Shown in pieces: positions 32,658-41,828 of a stretch of 64,000 nucleotides of DNA (position 1 is the stretch's first letter; each line of letters starts with the position of its first letter). Below the pieces are notes generated by a model. It saw only the letters and a program-made list of their open reading frames with translations. It did no database searches and was not told the origin of the DNA. The position numbers and the translations under genes are program-made. The stretch is taken from contig CP054837.1 of assembly GCA_028768525.1 (NCBI GenBank), positions 2,513,001 to 2,577,000 on the forward strand, written 5' to 3'. This stretch comes from Desulfobacter sp. (GTDB lineage Bacteria; Desulfobacterota; Desulfobacteria; Desulfobacterales; Desulfobacteraceae).

Positions 32658-34130
32658 ATGGCAGGTCAAGACGACAAGTATTTTGAACAGCGGGAGCTGA
32701 AAAAAGGAGCGGCCGGTTGGGTGCTTCTTTCATTCCTGGGTGTCGCTTACGTTATTTCAGGCGATTTTGCGGGCTGGAACTTTGGTATTGAAAAAGCCGG
32801 ATGGGGCGGACTGCTTATCGCCACCGTCCTTATGGCGGTGATGTACACCTCCATGGTACTTTCTGAAGCGGAACTTTCCACCATCATCCCCTCCGCCGGC
32901 GGCGGCTACGGATTTGCCCGCCGGGCCTTCGGCCCCCTGGGCGGCTACATGACCGGCATCGGCATCTTATTCGAATACTGCATTGCACCGGCGGCCATTG
33001 CCTGCTTCATCGCCGGTTACTGCTCATCCCTGTTCGGGGCCGGCGGTTCCCTCATCGCCTATGTGCCCGAAGGACTTCAGGGTATGGCAACCATTCTTCT
33101 GGGCGGCACCTGGATGACCAAGCTGCTCTTTTACGTGGTATTTGTGGGTGTCCACCTTTACGGCGTGGGCGAAGCCCTGACCCTGTGCATGATCATCACC
33201 GTCATCGCCGTACTGGCCCTGGCTGCATTCATCTTTTCCATGGTTCCCCATTTCAACCCGGCAAACCTCTTCGACATCGCTCCGGCCAAGGACGTTGCCG
33301 GCGCCTCCACCTTCCTGCCCCATGGCTGGATGGGTGTCTGGGCCGCCCTGCCCTTCGGCATGTGGTTCTTTCTGGGCGTTGAAGGGATCCCCCTGGCAGC
33401 GGAAGAATGCCAGGATCCCACAAAAGATATGCCCAAGGCCATCATCACCGCCATGATTACCCTGCTGATCTTTGCCGCCCTGATCCTGGTATTCGGTCCG
33501 GCCGGTTCTTCATCCGCCCTGATCCAGAGTGCAGCCGATCCCCTCATCGGCGCCATCCAGTCCCCCAACGCCTACGGCGGACCGACCTTTGTCTCCCGTC
33601 TGATCAACGTTGTCGGCCTGGCCGGCCTGGTTGCCTCCTTTTTCTCCCTGATCTTCGGCGCCTCCCGGCAGTTTTTCGCCCTTTCCCGCGCTGGCTACCT
33701 GCCCACCTTCCTCTCCCTCACCGGTAAACGGAAGACCCCATGGGTATCCCTGCTGGCCATCGGCGGCATCGGTTTTTTCCTGTCCCTGATCATTGACGGT
33801 GACAGCCTGCTGGTCATCGCCGTATTCGGCGCATCCATCTCCTACATCCTCATGACGGCTTCCCATTTCGTCCTGAGAATGAAAGAACCCAATTTGCCCC
33901 GTCCCTACAAAACCCCCGGCGGGAAACTGACCTCAGGCATCAGCGTTGTCCTGGGCTGCTTTGCCTTTGTGGCATGCTTCCTGGCCAATGCCAAGATGAC
34001 CTGCATCGCCGCGGTCATTTACGCCGCGTTTATCCTTTACTTCCAGCTTCACAGCCGTCATCACCTGATCGCCAAAGCACCGGAAGAAGAGTTTGCAGCC
34101 ATTGCTGCAGCCGAAGAAGGACTGAACTAG
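32658..34130 (+). CDS. eat: Ethanolamine permease (APC superfamily, Eat-like)
   Basis: A 490-aa membrane transporter with 12 predicted helices. It starts EQRELKKGAAGWVLLSFLGVAYVISGDFAGWNFGIEKAGWGG, the pattern of proton-coupled ethanolamine permeases, and keeps the IPSAGGGYGFARRAFGPLGG loop. It sits directly behind the EutV-responsive leader and ahead of eutS, which supports ethanolamine as substrate. Confidence 0.92.
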   Translation: MAGQDDKYFEQRELKKGAAGWVLLSFLGVAYVISGDFAGWNFGIEKAGWGGLLIATVLMAVMYTSMVLSEAELSTIIPSAGGGYGFARRAFGPLGGYMTGIGILFEYCIAPAAIACFIAGYCSSLFGAGGSLIAYVPEGLQGMATILLGGTWMTKLLFYVVFVGVHLYGVGEALTLCMIITVIAVLALAAFIFSMVPHFNPANLFDIAPAKDVAGASTFLPHGWMGVWAALPFGMWFFLGVEGIPLAAEECQDPTKDMPKAIITAMITLLIFAALILVFGPAGSSSALIQSAADPLIGAIQSPNAYGGPTFVSRLINVVGLAGLVASFFSLIFGASRQFFALSRAGYLPTFLSLTGKRKTPWVSLLAIGGIGFFLSLIIDGDSLLVIAVFGASISYILMTASHFVLRMKEPNLPRPYKTPGGKLTSGISVVLGCFAFVACFLANAKMTCIAAVIYAAFILYFQLHSRHHLIAKAPEEEFAAIAAAEEGLN

Positions 34131-34149
34131 TCAGGTAAATACACCCACG

Positions 34150-34179
34150 GCCGGGCCCGGAATGAACACCGGGTCCGGC
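34150..34179 (+). terminator. GC-rich hairpin between permease and eutS
   Basis: GCCGGGCCCGG (34150-34160) pairs with CCGGGTCCGGC (34169-34179), with one G-T pair and an 8-nt loop. No T-run follows, so it may only slow polymerase or protect the permease message rather than end transcription. Confidence 0.55.
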
Positions 34180-34224
34180 TTGACGGCTACCTTATATATA
34201 TATTACCTTTCACAGGCGGGTTAA

Positions 34225-34569
34225 ATGGACGAAGGAAAACAACGGGTCATACAGGAATACGTACCGGGGAAACAGCTGACCCTGGCCCATATCATCGCAA
34301 AACCCTTGAAAACGGTTTGTGAACAGGTGGGCATAGAAGGGAATTACGATGCCATCGGCATTTTGACCATCACCCCGGGGGAAGCCGTTATCATTGCGGC
34401 GGACGTGGCCACCAAGGCAGCGGATGTGGCCTTGAGTTTTCTGGACCGTTTCGGCGGTTCCCTGGTCATGTCCGGGGATGTGGCCAGCGTGGATGCGGCT
34501 GTCCATGAGGTGGTCTCCCACTTCCAGGATAACCTTAAATTTGCTGTGGTTCCCGTCACCCGGTCCTGA
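34225..34569 (+). CDS. eutS: EutS-like permuted BMC-H shell protein (eut locus)
   Basis: A 114-aa permuted BMC domain (RVIQEYVPGKQLTLAHIIA, then DAIGILTITPGEAVIIAADVATKAADV), the counterpart of the choline-locus copy at 22667. First structural gene of the eut shell, followed by eutV after 31 bp. Confidence 0.94.
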   Translation: MDEGKQRVIQEYVPGKQLTLAHIIAKPLKTVCEQVGIEGNYDAIGILTITPGEAVIIAADVATKAADVALSFLDRFGGSLVMSGDVASVDAAVHEVVSHFQDNLKFAVVPVTRS

Positions 34570-34600
34570 CCGCCGGAACCGCCTTGAGGATGAATAGATA

Positions 34601-35170
34601 ATGGAATACAGGATTGTAATAGCAGACGACGAACCTATTACACGAATGGATATCCGGGAGATATTGACCAGTTCCGGCTACAACGTGGTGGGTGAGGCAT
34701 CGGACGGATTTGACGCCGTGGAGATGTGCAGGAAAGAAAAGCCCGACATGGTGCTGCTGGATATTAAGATGCCCCTGCTGGACGGCCTTAAGGCCGCCCG
34801 CATCATCCACGAGGAAAGACTGGCCTCGGCCATCCTACTGATCACGGCCTACAGCGGAAAGGAATTTGTGGACCAGGCCAAGGTGGCGGGGGTCATGGGG
34901 TATGTGGTCAAACCCATCCGGGAGGAATCCCTGCTTCCCATGATAGAGGTGGGCATTGCCAAGGGAAAAGAATTTTGTGAAAAGGACAGGGAAATCGCCA
35001 AAACCCGGCAGCGGCTGGAAGACCGGGCGGTGATCGAAAAGGCCAAGGGAATTCTGATGCAGCAGAAAAACATCGGCGAAGACGAGGCCTTTCAGATGAT
35101 CAGAAAACTGGGTATGGACAAACGCCGGCCCATGCGGGATATTGCCGAAATCATCCTGCTCAGCCAATAG
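34601..35170 (+). CDS. eutV: ANTAR-domain response regulator EutV
   Basis: A 189-aa RNA-binding response regulator. The receiver domain has the acidic pocket ADDEP and phospho-acceptor Asp54 (VLLDIKMP). The C-terminal ANTAR domain (about 128-189) includes AVIEKAKGILMQQKNIGEDEAFQMIRKLGMDKRRPMRDIAE. When phosphorylated by EutW it binds paired hexaloop hairpins and stops termination. Two such leaders are nearby (32471 and 36677). Its stop is 8 bp from eutW. Confidence 0.96.
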   Translation: MEYRIVIADDEPITRMDIREILTSSGYNVVGEASDGFDAVEMCRKEKPDMVLLDIKMPLLDGLKAARIIHEERLASAILLITAYSGKEFVDQAKVAGVMGYVVKPIREESLLPMIEVGIAKGKEFCEKDREIAKTRQRLEDRAVIEKAKGILMQQKNIGEDEAFQMIRKLGMDKRRPMRDIAEIILLSQ

Positions 35171-35178
35171 GTTCAGCC

Positions 35179-36636
35179 ATGGAAATGATCGAAAAAATAT
35201 GCAGGGAACATACGGATCTGGCCGAGAGCGACATCCGGCATATTGAAGAAGTGGCCGAGACCCTGGAAGCCGTGGCCGACCTCATGACCGCGGATGTATT
35301 CATTGACTGCCGCACCCGGGATAAGGATGTGGCAGTGGTGGTGGCCCAGGCCCGCCCCTCCAACGGCAAAACCCTGTACAAACGATCTGTGGTCGCAGAA
35401 TTTGCATACCGGAGCAACGAGCCGGCGGCATTGCGGACCCTGGACATCGGCATGCCCACCATGGACATGATGGCCAAGACCCAGGAAAACAGGGATGTCC
35501 GCCAGAATGTTTCCCCCATTAAAAATAAAAGGGGCCGGGTGATTGCCTGCCTCATCGCGGAAACAGATATCACCGCAGACCTGAAAACCAAGCGCCACCT
35601 TTCCATGCTGTCCAGGACCACGGAACAGCTTACCGAAGCCCTGATCTCCATGCTCAACAAGGAGAAGGGGATCCCCTACCACGTCACCGACGGAATTGCC
35701 ATCTTCAACCGGGAAGGGATCTGCGTATACACCAATCCCGTTGCCCGGGGCATCTATAAAAAACTGGGGTACATGAACGAACCCGAGGGCCTTGTATTTT
35801 CCAACCTGGCCCTTGAAGACATTGATCTGGAAACAATTTTTGAAAAGAAACAGGTAAATTCCTCCGGCGTCAACCTGGGCGGCCTGGTACTGAACATTAA
35901 ATACACCATTATGCAGAGCAAAGAAAATGCCCGTCCCACCGGCGCGGTCATGCTGATTTCCGATGAAACCGCCGTCATGGCCAAGGAAAAGGAACTCATC
36001 CTCAAATCCGTGGCCATCAAAGAGATTCACCACCGGGTGAAAAACAACCTCCAGACCATTGCCAGCCTGTTGCGGCTGCAGTCCCGGCGGGTCGACAACG
36101 AATCCGCCAAACGGGCGTTTTCCAAAAGCATCAGCCGGGTGCTGAGCATTGCCGCCACCCATGAAATCCTGGCCCAGAACGGGGTTGACGATGTGGACCT
36201 CACGGTCATGATCAACCGGATTTTAAACAGTGTGGCCGGACACAGCCTCTCCGCCAGCCGGGGAATTAAAATCGATATCACCGGGGACGCCATCCACACC
36301 GATTCCGATGTGGCCACCTCCATTGCCCTGGTGGTCAACGAACTGATCCAAAACTGCATTAAATACGCCTTTGTGGGCAGAGACCACGGCACGATTACCG
36401 TGGAAATCAGGAAAGGCACCGCCTATTCCAATATCTGCATCACCGATGACGGCATCGGATTTGATGAGGATAAAGTGGACACCAGCATCTCCCTGGGCAC
36501 CTCGATCGTCCGGCAGCTGGTGGAAGGCAAACTGGGCGGCACCCTTCAGGTGGAGTCCGGTGCCGGCGGCACCAAGGTGCTTTTTGATTTTGTTACGGGC
36601 AATGCGCCCAGCGAAGAAGAAACAAACCGGCCGTAA
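35179..36636 (+). CDS. eutW: Ethanolamine-sensing histidine kinase EutW
   Basis: A 485-aa soluble sensor kinase with no membrane segment, so it senses ethanolamine in the cytoplasm. The N-terminal sensory part (about 1-150) is followed by a PAS-like domain (160-270). The HisKA_2-type dimerisation domain carries phospho-acceptor His285 (HRVKNNLQTIASLLRLQSRR), and a HATPase domain follows (NELIQNCIKYAF, DDGIGFD). It pairs with EutV. Confidence 0.95.
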   Translation: MEMIEKICREHTDLAESDIRHIEEVAETLEAVADLMTADVFIDCRTRDKDVAVVVAQARPSNGKTLYKRSVVAEFAYRSNEPAALRTLDIGMPTMDMMAKTQENRDVRQNVSPIKNKRGRVIACLIAETDITADLKTKRHLSMLSRTTEQLTEALISMLNKEKGIPYHVTDGIAIFNREGICVYTNPVARGIYKKLGYMNEPEGLVFSNLALEDIDLETIFEKKQVNSSGVNLGGLVLNIKYTIMQSKENARPTGAVMLISDETAVMAKEKELILKSVAIKEIHHRVKNNLQTIASLLRLQSRRVDNESAKRAFSKSISRVLSIAATHEILAQNGVDDVDLTVMINRILNSVAGHSLSASRGIKIDITGDAIHTDSDVATSIALVVNELIQNCIKYAFVGRDHGTITVEIRKGTAYSNICITDDGIGFDEDKVDTSISLGTSIVRQLVEGKLGGTLQVESGAGGTKVLFDFVTGNAPSEEETNRP

Positions 36637-36676
36637 CGCCGGCGACCCGGGATAACCGGGCAATATACAACTTGTA

Positions 36677-36763
36677 GTCCTGCACAACGGGGTGCGGGAC
36701 GGAAACAGGCAACGAAGCCTTGATTCAGCGGACAGGTATACCCGCGTGGATTAAGGCTTTTTT
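36677..36763 (+). promoter_or_regulatory. EutV (ANTAR)-responsive antiterminator leader before eutA
   Basis: P1 (36677-36700) is a 9-bp stem, GTCCTGCAC/GTGCGGGAC, with loop AACGGG. P2 (36707-36720) is AGGC/GCCT with loop AACGAA, the same loop as in the permease leader. The P2 3' arm is shared with the 5' arm of a terminator (36715-36763, ending AAGGCTTTTTT). It lies between eutW and eutA, so EutVW would control the catalytic genes separately from their own expression. Confidence 0.88.
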
Positions 36764-36824
36764 ATTTTGGCAAAAACTACGGCAGGCCGCACAGGTCGCG
36801 GCAAAGAGACAAGGAAGGAACACA

Positions 36825-38276
36825 TTGGAAGATAATATCCTGAGCGTGGGCATTGATATCGGCACATCCACCACCCAGCTGGTGTTCAGCCAGATCAAAC
36901 TCCAGAACATGGCCAACGTTTTTTCCGTGCCCAGGATTACCATCATGGAAAAGGAACTGGTATTCACCAGTGACATCCACGAAACCCCTCTGGTATCGGC
37001 AAAGGAAATCGACGGCCCCAAAGTACGGTCCATGGTTGAAGCCGAGTATACCAGGGCCGGGATCACCCCGGACCAGGTGGGCACCGGGGCGGTGATCATC
37101 ACCGGGGAGACCGCCAGGAAATCCAATGCCGCCCAGGTTCTGGACACCCTTTCCGGCCTGGCCGGAGAATTTGTGGTGGCCACGGCCGGCCCGGCCCTTG
37201 AGGGCATCATTGCCGGAAAGGGCGCCGGCGCCCACACCGTTTCCAAGGAACGGGGTGCAGTGGTCGCCAACCTGGATATCGGCGGCGGCACCACCAACAT
37301 CGCCGTATTCTGCAACGGAGAGGTCATCGACACCTCCTGCATGGACATCGGCGGCCGCCTGGTCAAATTCTCCGACCGGACCGGCAAAGTCTCCTACGCC
37401 TCAAAAAAGGCACAGCTTCTGGCCCGAAGCCTGGGGATATCTCTGGAACCCGGACAGGTCCTGACCCAATCCGGCATCCACACCCTGGCCCAGGGCATGG
37501 CAGGCATTCTGGAACAGTCCCTCGGCACGGCCCTGCGCAGCCGGGTACTGCCGGAGATGGCTACGGACAAGCTGCTGAAACTGGATTACGACATTGATTA
37601 TATCACCTTTTCCGGAGGGGTGGCCGAATGCATGAACCAGGATAAAATCAACCCGGATAACCGGAACATGGATCCCTTTGCCTTCGGGGACCTGGGCATT
37701 TATCTGGGCCGGGCCCTGGCCGCCTCCAGCCTGCCGGAAAAACTCACCGTACTGGCGGCCAAAGAGACCATACGGGCCACGGTGGTGGGGGCCGGTTCCC
37801 ACACCACCAGCATCAGCGGGTCTACGGTAACCTTTGCCGAAGAGGCCCTGCCGGTGCAGGATGTCCCTGTATTAAAGCTGTCAAAAGAGGATGAGGCCGC
37901 TCCCTATGAGCAGTGGGCGGATATCATCTCGCAAAAGGTCAACTGGTTTGCCCTGAGGGGAGAGGACCTGATGCCCGCTCTGGCCTTTAAAGGCCCTGTT
38001 GCGCCCGGCTTTGACGAGATACAGACAATGGCCCGGAGCATTATTGCCGGCATGGATGCCGTCATGACACTTTCCGCCCCCCTGATGGTGGTGGTTGAAA
38101 ACGACCTGGCCAAAGCCCTGGGCCAGGCTTTAAGGGCGCAGCTGGCAGGCAAAAAGAAGGTCATCTGCATTGACTCGGTTGCCGTTGAAAACGGCGACTA
38201 CATCGACATCGGCAAAGGCCTTGCCAACGGCAATGTGGTGCCGGTGATTGTAAAGACATTGGTCTTTGGCTATTGA
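36825..38276 (+). CDS. eutA: Ethanolamine ammonia-lyase reactivating factor EutA
   Basis: An ASKHA-fold protein of 483 aa that removes damaged cobalamin from EutBC. The start is taken as the TTG at 36825, preceded by AAGGAAGG. This gives LEDNILSVGIDIGTSTTQLVFS, matching the EutA family start. The frame is open to 36720, but that part overlaps the leader terminator. The second ATP-binding motif GAVVANLDIGGGTTNIAVF is clear. Its stop is 36 bp before eutB. Confidence 0.93.
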   Translation: MEDNILSVGIDIGTSTTQLVFSQIKLQNMANVFSVPRITIMEKELVFTSDIHETPLVSAKEIDGPKVRSMVEAEYTRAGITPDQVGTGAVIITGETARKSNAAQVLDTLSGLAGEFVVATAGPALEGIIAGKGAGAHTVSKERGAVVANLDIGGGTTNIAVFCNGEVIDTSCMDIGGRLVKFSDRTGKVSYASKKAQLLARSLGISLEPGQVLTQSGIHTLAQGMAGILEQSLGTALRSRVLPEMATDKLLKLDYDIDYITFSGGVAECMNQDKINPDNRNMDPFAFGDLGIYLGRALAASSLPEKLTVLAAKETIRATVVGAGSHTTSISGSTVTFAEEALPVQDVPVLKLSKEDEAAPYEQWADIISQKVNWFALRGEDLMPALAFKGPVAPGFDEIQTMARSIIAGMDAVMTLSAPLMVVVENDLAKALGQALRAQLAGKKKVICIDSVAVENGDYIDIGKGLANGNVVPVIVKTLVFGY

Positions 38277-38311
38277 GGACCCTAAATCCCATACACTTGA
38301 GGAACACGCAA

Positions 38312-39676
38312 ATGAGATTAAAAACAAAACTATTTGGAACCCTGTATTCCTTTAAAGACGTCAACGACGTCATGGCAAAGGCCAATGAGGAAAAATCCGG
38401 GGACCAGCTGGCCGGTGTGGCCGCCGCCTCCGTCACCGAAATGGTTGCGGCAAAGGAAGTCTTGAGCAATCTGACCCTGGCGGATCTGAGAAACAACCCG
38501 GCCGTCCCCTATGAGCAGGACGAAGTCACCCGGCTCATCCAGGATGACGTCAACGAACGGATCTACGGCAGTATCAAAAACTGGACCGTTGCAGAACTGA
38601 GGGAATGGCTCCTCTCCAATGAAACCGACAGCGCAGCCATCCGCCGCATTTCCAGGGGGCTCACCTCGGAAATGGTGGCGGCCGTGGCCAAGCTCATGTC
38701 CAACCTGGACCTGGTCTATGCGGCCTCAAAAATTGAAGTGACCGCCCATTGCAACACCACCATCGGTAAAAAGGGGACCCTGGCCTTCCGCCTCCAGCCC
38801 AACCACACCACCGACGACCTGGACGGCATCCGTATCTCCACCTATGAGGGGCTGAGCTACGGGGTGGGGGATGCGGTCATCGGCCTCAACCCCGTAAATG
38901 ACACGGCCGACTCCGTGGCAGCCATTCTCAGACTCTTCCAGGAGATCAAGGAAACCCACGACATCCCCACCCAGACCTGTGTGCTGGCCCACGTCAACAC
39001 CCAGATGGAGGCCATCCGGCAGGGGGCCCCCGCCGATTTGATCTTCCAGAGTATTGCAGGGAGTGAAAAGGGCAACACCGCCTTCGGCCTGAGTGCGGCC
39101 ACCATGGCCGAGGCCCGGGACCTGGCCCTCAAGGAGGGCACCGCCACCGGGCCCAATGTCCTTTACTTTGAAACCGGCCAGGGCTCCGAGCTTTCCTCCG
39201 ACGCCCACCACGGAGTGGACCAGGTGACCATGGAAGCCCGGTGCTACGGGTTTGCCAAACACTTTTCCCCCTTTTTGGTGAACACCGTGGTCGGGTTCAT
39301 CGGCCCCGAATACCTCTATGACAACAAGCAGGTGATCCGGGCCGGACTGGAGGACCATTTCATGGGCAAGCTCACCGGGCTCCCCATGGGGGTGGACGCC
39401 TGTTACACCAACCATATGAAGGCCGACCAGAACGACATTGAAAACCTGGCCGTTCTCCTGTCAGCCGCCGGCTGTACCTATTTCATGGGTATTCCCCAGG
39501 GCGACGACATCATGCTCAACTATCAGTGCACCGGCTACCACGACGCCTCAAGCCTCAGGGAAACCCTGGGACTGCGCCCGGTCAGCGAATTCGACCAATG
39601 GCTGGAAAAAATGGGCTTCCGTGAAAACGGCCGTCTGGGCAGACGGGCCGGCGATGCCTCGGTTTTTATCAAGTAG
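38312..39676 (+). CDS. eutB: Ethanolamine ammonia-lyase large subunit EutB
   Basis: A 454-aa TIM-barrel subunit, nearly the same length as E. coli EutB (453). It opens MRLKTKLFGTLYSFKDVNDVMAKANEEKSGD, with GAGGAA upstream of the ATG. It contains GLSYGVGDAVIGLNPVNDTADS and FETGQGSELSSDAHHGVDQVT. With EutC and adenosylcobalamin it splits ethanolamine to acetaldehyde and ammonia. Confidence 0.97.
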   Translation: MRLKTKLFGTLYSFKDVNDVMAKANEEKSGDQLAGVAAASVTEMVAAKEVLSNLTLADLRNNPAVPYEQDEVTRLIQDDVNERIYGSIKNWTVAELREWLLSNETDSAAIRRISRGLTSEMVAAVAKLMSNLDLVYAASKIEVTAHCNTTIGKKGTLAFRLQPNHTTDDLDGIRISTYEGLSYGVGDAVIGLNPVNDTADSVAAILRLFQEIKETHDIPTQTCVLAHVNTQMEAIRQGAPADLIFQSIAGSEKGNTAFGLSAATMAEARDLALKEGTATGPNVLYFETGQGSELSSDAHHGVDQVTMEARCYGFAKHFSPFLVNTVVGFIGPEYLYDNKQVIRAGLEDHFMGKLTGLPMGVDACYTNHMKADQNDIENLAVLLSAAGCTYFMGIPQGDDIMLNYQCTGYHDASSLRETLGLRPVSEFDQWLEKMGFRENGRLGRRAGDASVFIK

Positions 39677-39688
39677 GAGGAGACTACG

Positions 39689-40594
39689 GTGATTTCAGAA
39701 GATAAGCTAAAAGCAATAATTGAAGATGTAATGGGCAGCCTGAACGCCGCTGGCGCTGCCAACGCGGCTGACACTGCCGGTGGAGCCGGTGCTGCCGGAG
39801 CCGGTGGCTCCTCAGCCGCCCAGGTAAATGACGACGCCCTTGAGGACCTGGCCGCCGTTGACCTGAAAAAAGAACTGCTGGTGCCCCACCCCCACAACCG
39901 GGAGATGTACCTCAAACTTAAGGAGACCACTCCTGCCCGAATCGGCATCTGGCGCTCCGGCCCCCGGCCCCTGACCCGTTCCCTTCTCCGGTTCCGGGCC
40001 GACCATGCCGTGGCCCAGGATGCCGTATTCAATAATGTGTCCGACGAATTTACCCAAAAACTGGGTATTGAAACCCTCCAGAGCTGCTGCACGGACAAGG
40101 ATGAATTCCTCACCCGCCCGGACCTGGGGCGCAGACTGCCTGAAGACCAGGCCGCCAAGCTCAAAACCATCTGCCCGGCCAACGCCAGGGTCCAGATCTA
40201 TATTGCCGACGGTCTGAGTTCCACGGCAGTGGAAACCAATGCCGAAGATACCTACAAGTCCATTGTCCAGGGTCTTACCGGCATGGGCATCCAGGCCAAC
40301 CCCCTGTTTTTCCTCAGATACGGCCGGGTCCCCTCCATGGATGTGGTCTCCGAGCTGATCACCCCGGAGGTGACCGTATTGCTCATCGGCGAACGGCCGG
40401 GCCTGGCCACCGGAGAGAGCATGTCCTGCTATATGGCCTACAAGGCATCCACCACCATGCCCGAAGCCAACAGAACAGTGATTTCAAACATCCACAAAGG
40501 CGGGACCCCGGCCGTTGAGGCAGGGGCCCACATTGCCGGTGTCATCAAAAAAATGCTGGATCAGAAGGCCTCGGGCCTGGATCTCAAACTATAG
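39689..40594 (+). CDS. eutC: Ethanolamine ammonia-lyase small subunit EutC
   Basis: A 301-aa cobalamin-binding subunit with a GTG start behind AGGAGG. An N-terminal amphipathic helix (ISEDKLKAIIEDVMGSLNAAG) and an Ala/Gly linker (to about 45) form the known targeting tail that brings EutBC into the shell. The catalytic part has ARIGIWRSGPRPLTRSLLRFRADHA and VVSELITPEVTVLLIGERPGL. Confidence 0.96.
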   Translation: MISEDKLKAIIEDVMGSLNAAGAANAADTAGGAGAAGAGGSSAAQVNDDALEDLAAVDLKKELLVPHPHNREMYLKLKETTPARIGIWRSGPRPLTRSLLRFRADHAVAQDAVFNNVSDEFTQKLGIETLQSCCTDKDEFLTRPDLGRRLPEDQAAKLKTICPANARVQIYIADGLSSTAVETNAEDTYKSIVQGLTGMGIQANPLFFLRYGRVPSMDVVSELITPEVTVLLIGERPGLATGESMSCYMAYKASTTMPEANRTVISNIHKGGTPAVEAGAHIAGVIKKMLDQKASGLDLKL

Positions 40595-40604
40595 GAGAAC
40601 TCCC

Positions 40605-41258
40605 ATGAAAGGTGATGCATTACGCACAGAGGTGCTGGCCATCCGCATGATTCCCAATGTGGATTCGGCCCTGATCAAGGAACTGAAGCTGCCCGACGGC
40701 CACAGAAGCGTGGGCATGATTACCACCGACTGCGACGACGTGGGATATGCCGCCCTGGACGAGGCCACCAAAAAGGCCGTTGTATCAGTGGCCTATGCCA
40801 AATCATTCTACGGCGGTGCGGATAACGCCAACACCAAGCTGGCCGGTGAATTCATCGGCATCCTCTCCGGGCCCAACCCGGCCGAGGTCAAAGCCGGGGT
40901 GGAGGCCGCCATCGATTATGTTGAAAACGACGCCTGTTTTTACTCGGCCAATGAAGACGACTCCATTGCCTATTTTGCCCATTGTATTTCCCGGACCGGC
41001 TCCTATCTCTCCGAAACCGCAGGGATCCGGGAAGGCGAGGCACTGGCCTACCTCATTGCGCCCCCCATTGAGTCCATTTTTGCACTGGACGCGGCCATGA
41101 AAGCGGCCGACGTCACCATGGCGTCTTTTTTCGAGCCCCCCTCGGAAACCAACTTCGGCGGCGGCCTTCTCACCGGCAGCCAGTCCGCCTGCAAGGCGGC
41201 CTGTGACGCCTTTGCCGATGCGGTGATCTCCATTGCCGACAATCCGTTGAGGTACTAA
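40605..41258 (+). CDS. eutL: EutL-type BMC-T shell protein
   Basis: A 217-aa tandem BMC protein, starting MKGDALRTEVLAIRMIPNVDSALIKEL behind AGGAGA. EutL trimers have a gated pore and bind ethanolamine. Conserved stretches are VGMITTDCDDVGYAALDEATKKA and NFGGGLLTGSQSACKAACDAF. Its stop shares a base with the next start. Confidence 0.95.
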   Translation: MKGDALRTEVLAIRMIPNVDSALIKELKLPDGHRSVGMITTDCDDVGYAALDEATKKAVVSVAYAKSFYGGADNANTKLAGEFIGILSGPNPAEVKAGVEAAIDYVENDACFYSANEDDSIAYFAHCISRTGSYLSETAGIREGEALAYLIAPPIESIFALDAAMKAADVTMASFFEPPSETNFGGGLLTGSQSACKAACDAFADAVISIADNPLRY

Positions 41259-41788
41259 TGGATTCCCGGGCATTGGGACTTTTGGAAACCTTTGGGCTGA
41301 TACCGGCCATTGAAGGGGCCGACGCCGCCGTAAAAACCGCTGAGGTGGAACTCACCGGCCTTGAGCGCATCGGTGCCGGCCTTGTCACCGTCAAATTCAG
41401 GGGGGATGTCTCCGCTGTGAACGCGGCCATGGAATCCGCCCGGACCGCCGCCGCCCGCCTGGGCGAGGTCCGGTTCCACACCGTGATCGCCCGGACGGGG
41501 GAAGGCCTGTCCCAGATCCTGGACGGGCCGGCACCTGAACCGGCGGCCAGACCGGTTCAGAACAAACCCGCGCCGGCGCCGGCAGTGCAAAAAAAAGCCG
41601 CAGAGCCCCTTGAGGAGGCCCAGCCGCCAGCCCCACCAGCTGAAGAGGAGCTGGCAGGCATGAAGGTCACCCAGCTCAGGCAGCTGGCCCGGTCATTGAA
41701 AGGATTTCCCCTGTCCCGGAAAAAGATAAAATTTGCCAGGAAAGAGGAACTCATCGCAAAGATAACCGAATACAGAAGCAAACAATAG
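41258..41788 (+). CDS. BMC-H shell protein with SAP-like C-terminal domain (eut locus)
   Basis: A 176-aa fusion. The BMC domain occupies 1-90 (ALGLLETFGLIPAIEGADAAVKTAEV), a Pro/Ala linker 90-130 and a basic helical domain the last 45 residues (GMKVTQLRQLARSLKGFPLS, then FARKEELIAKITEYR). The tail shares the pattern K-x-FP-xxx-KKI-xxA-x-K-xx-L with the fusion at 16963. The function of the tail is unknown. Overlaps eutL by one base. Confidence 0.87.
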   Translation: MDSRALGLLETFGLIPAIEGADAAVKTAEVELTGLERIGAGLVTVKFRGDVSAVNAAMESARTAAARLGEVRFHTVIARTGEGLSQILDGPAPEPAARPVQNKPAPAPAVQKKAAEPLEEAQPPAPPAEEELAGMKVTQLRQLARSLKGFPLSRKKIKFARKEELIAKITEYRSKQ

Positions 41789-41828
41789 GGCGCCGTAAAA
41801 ATCCAGGCACCTATATATAAGGATAAAT

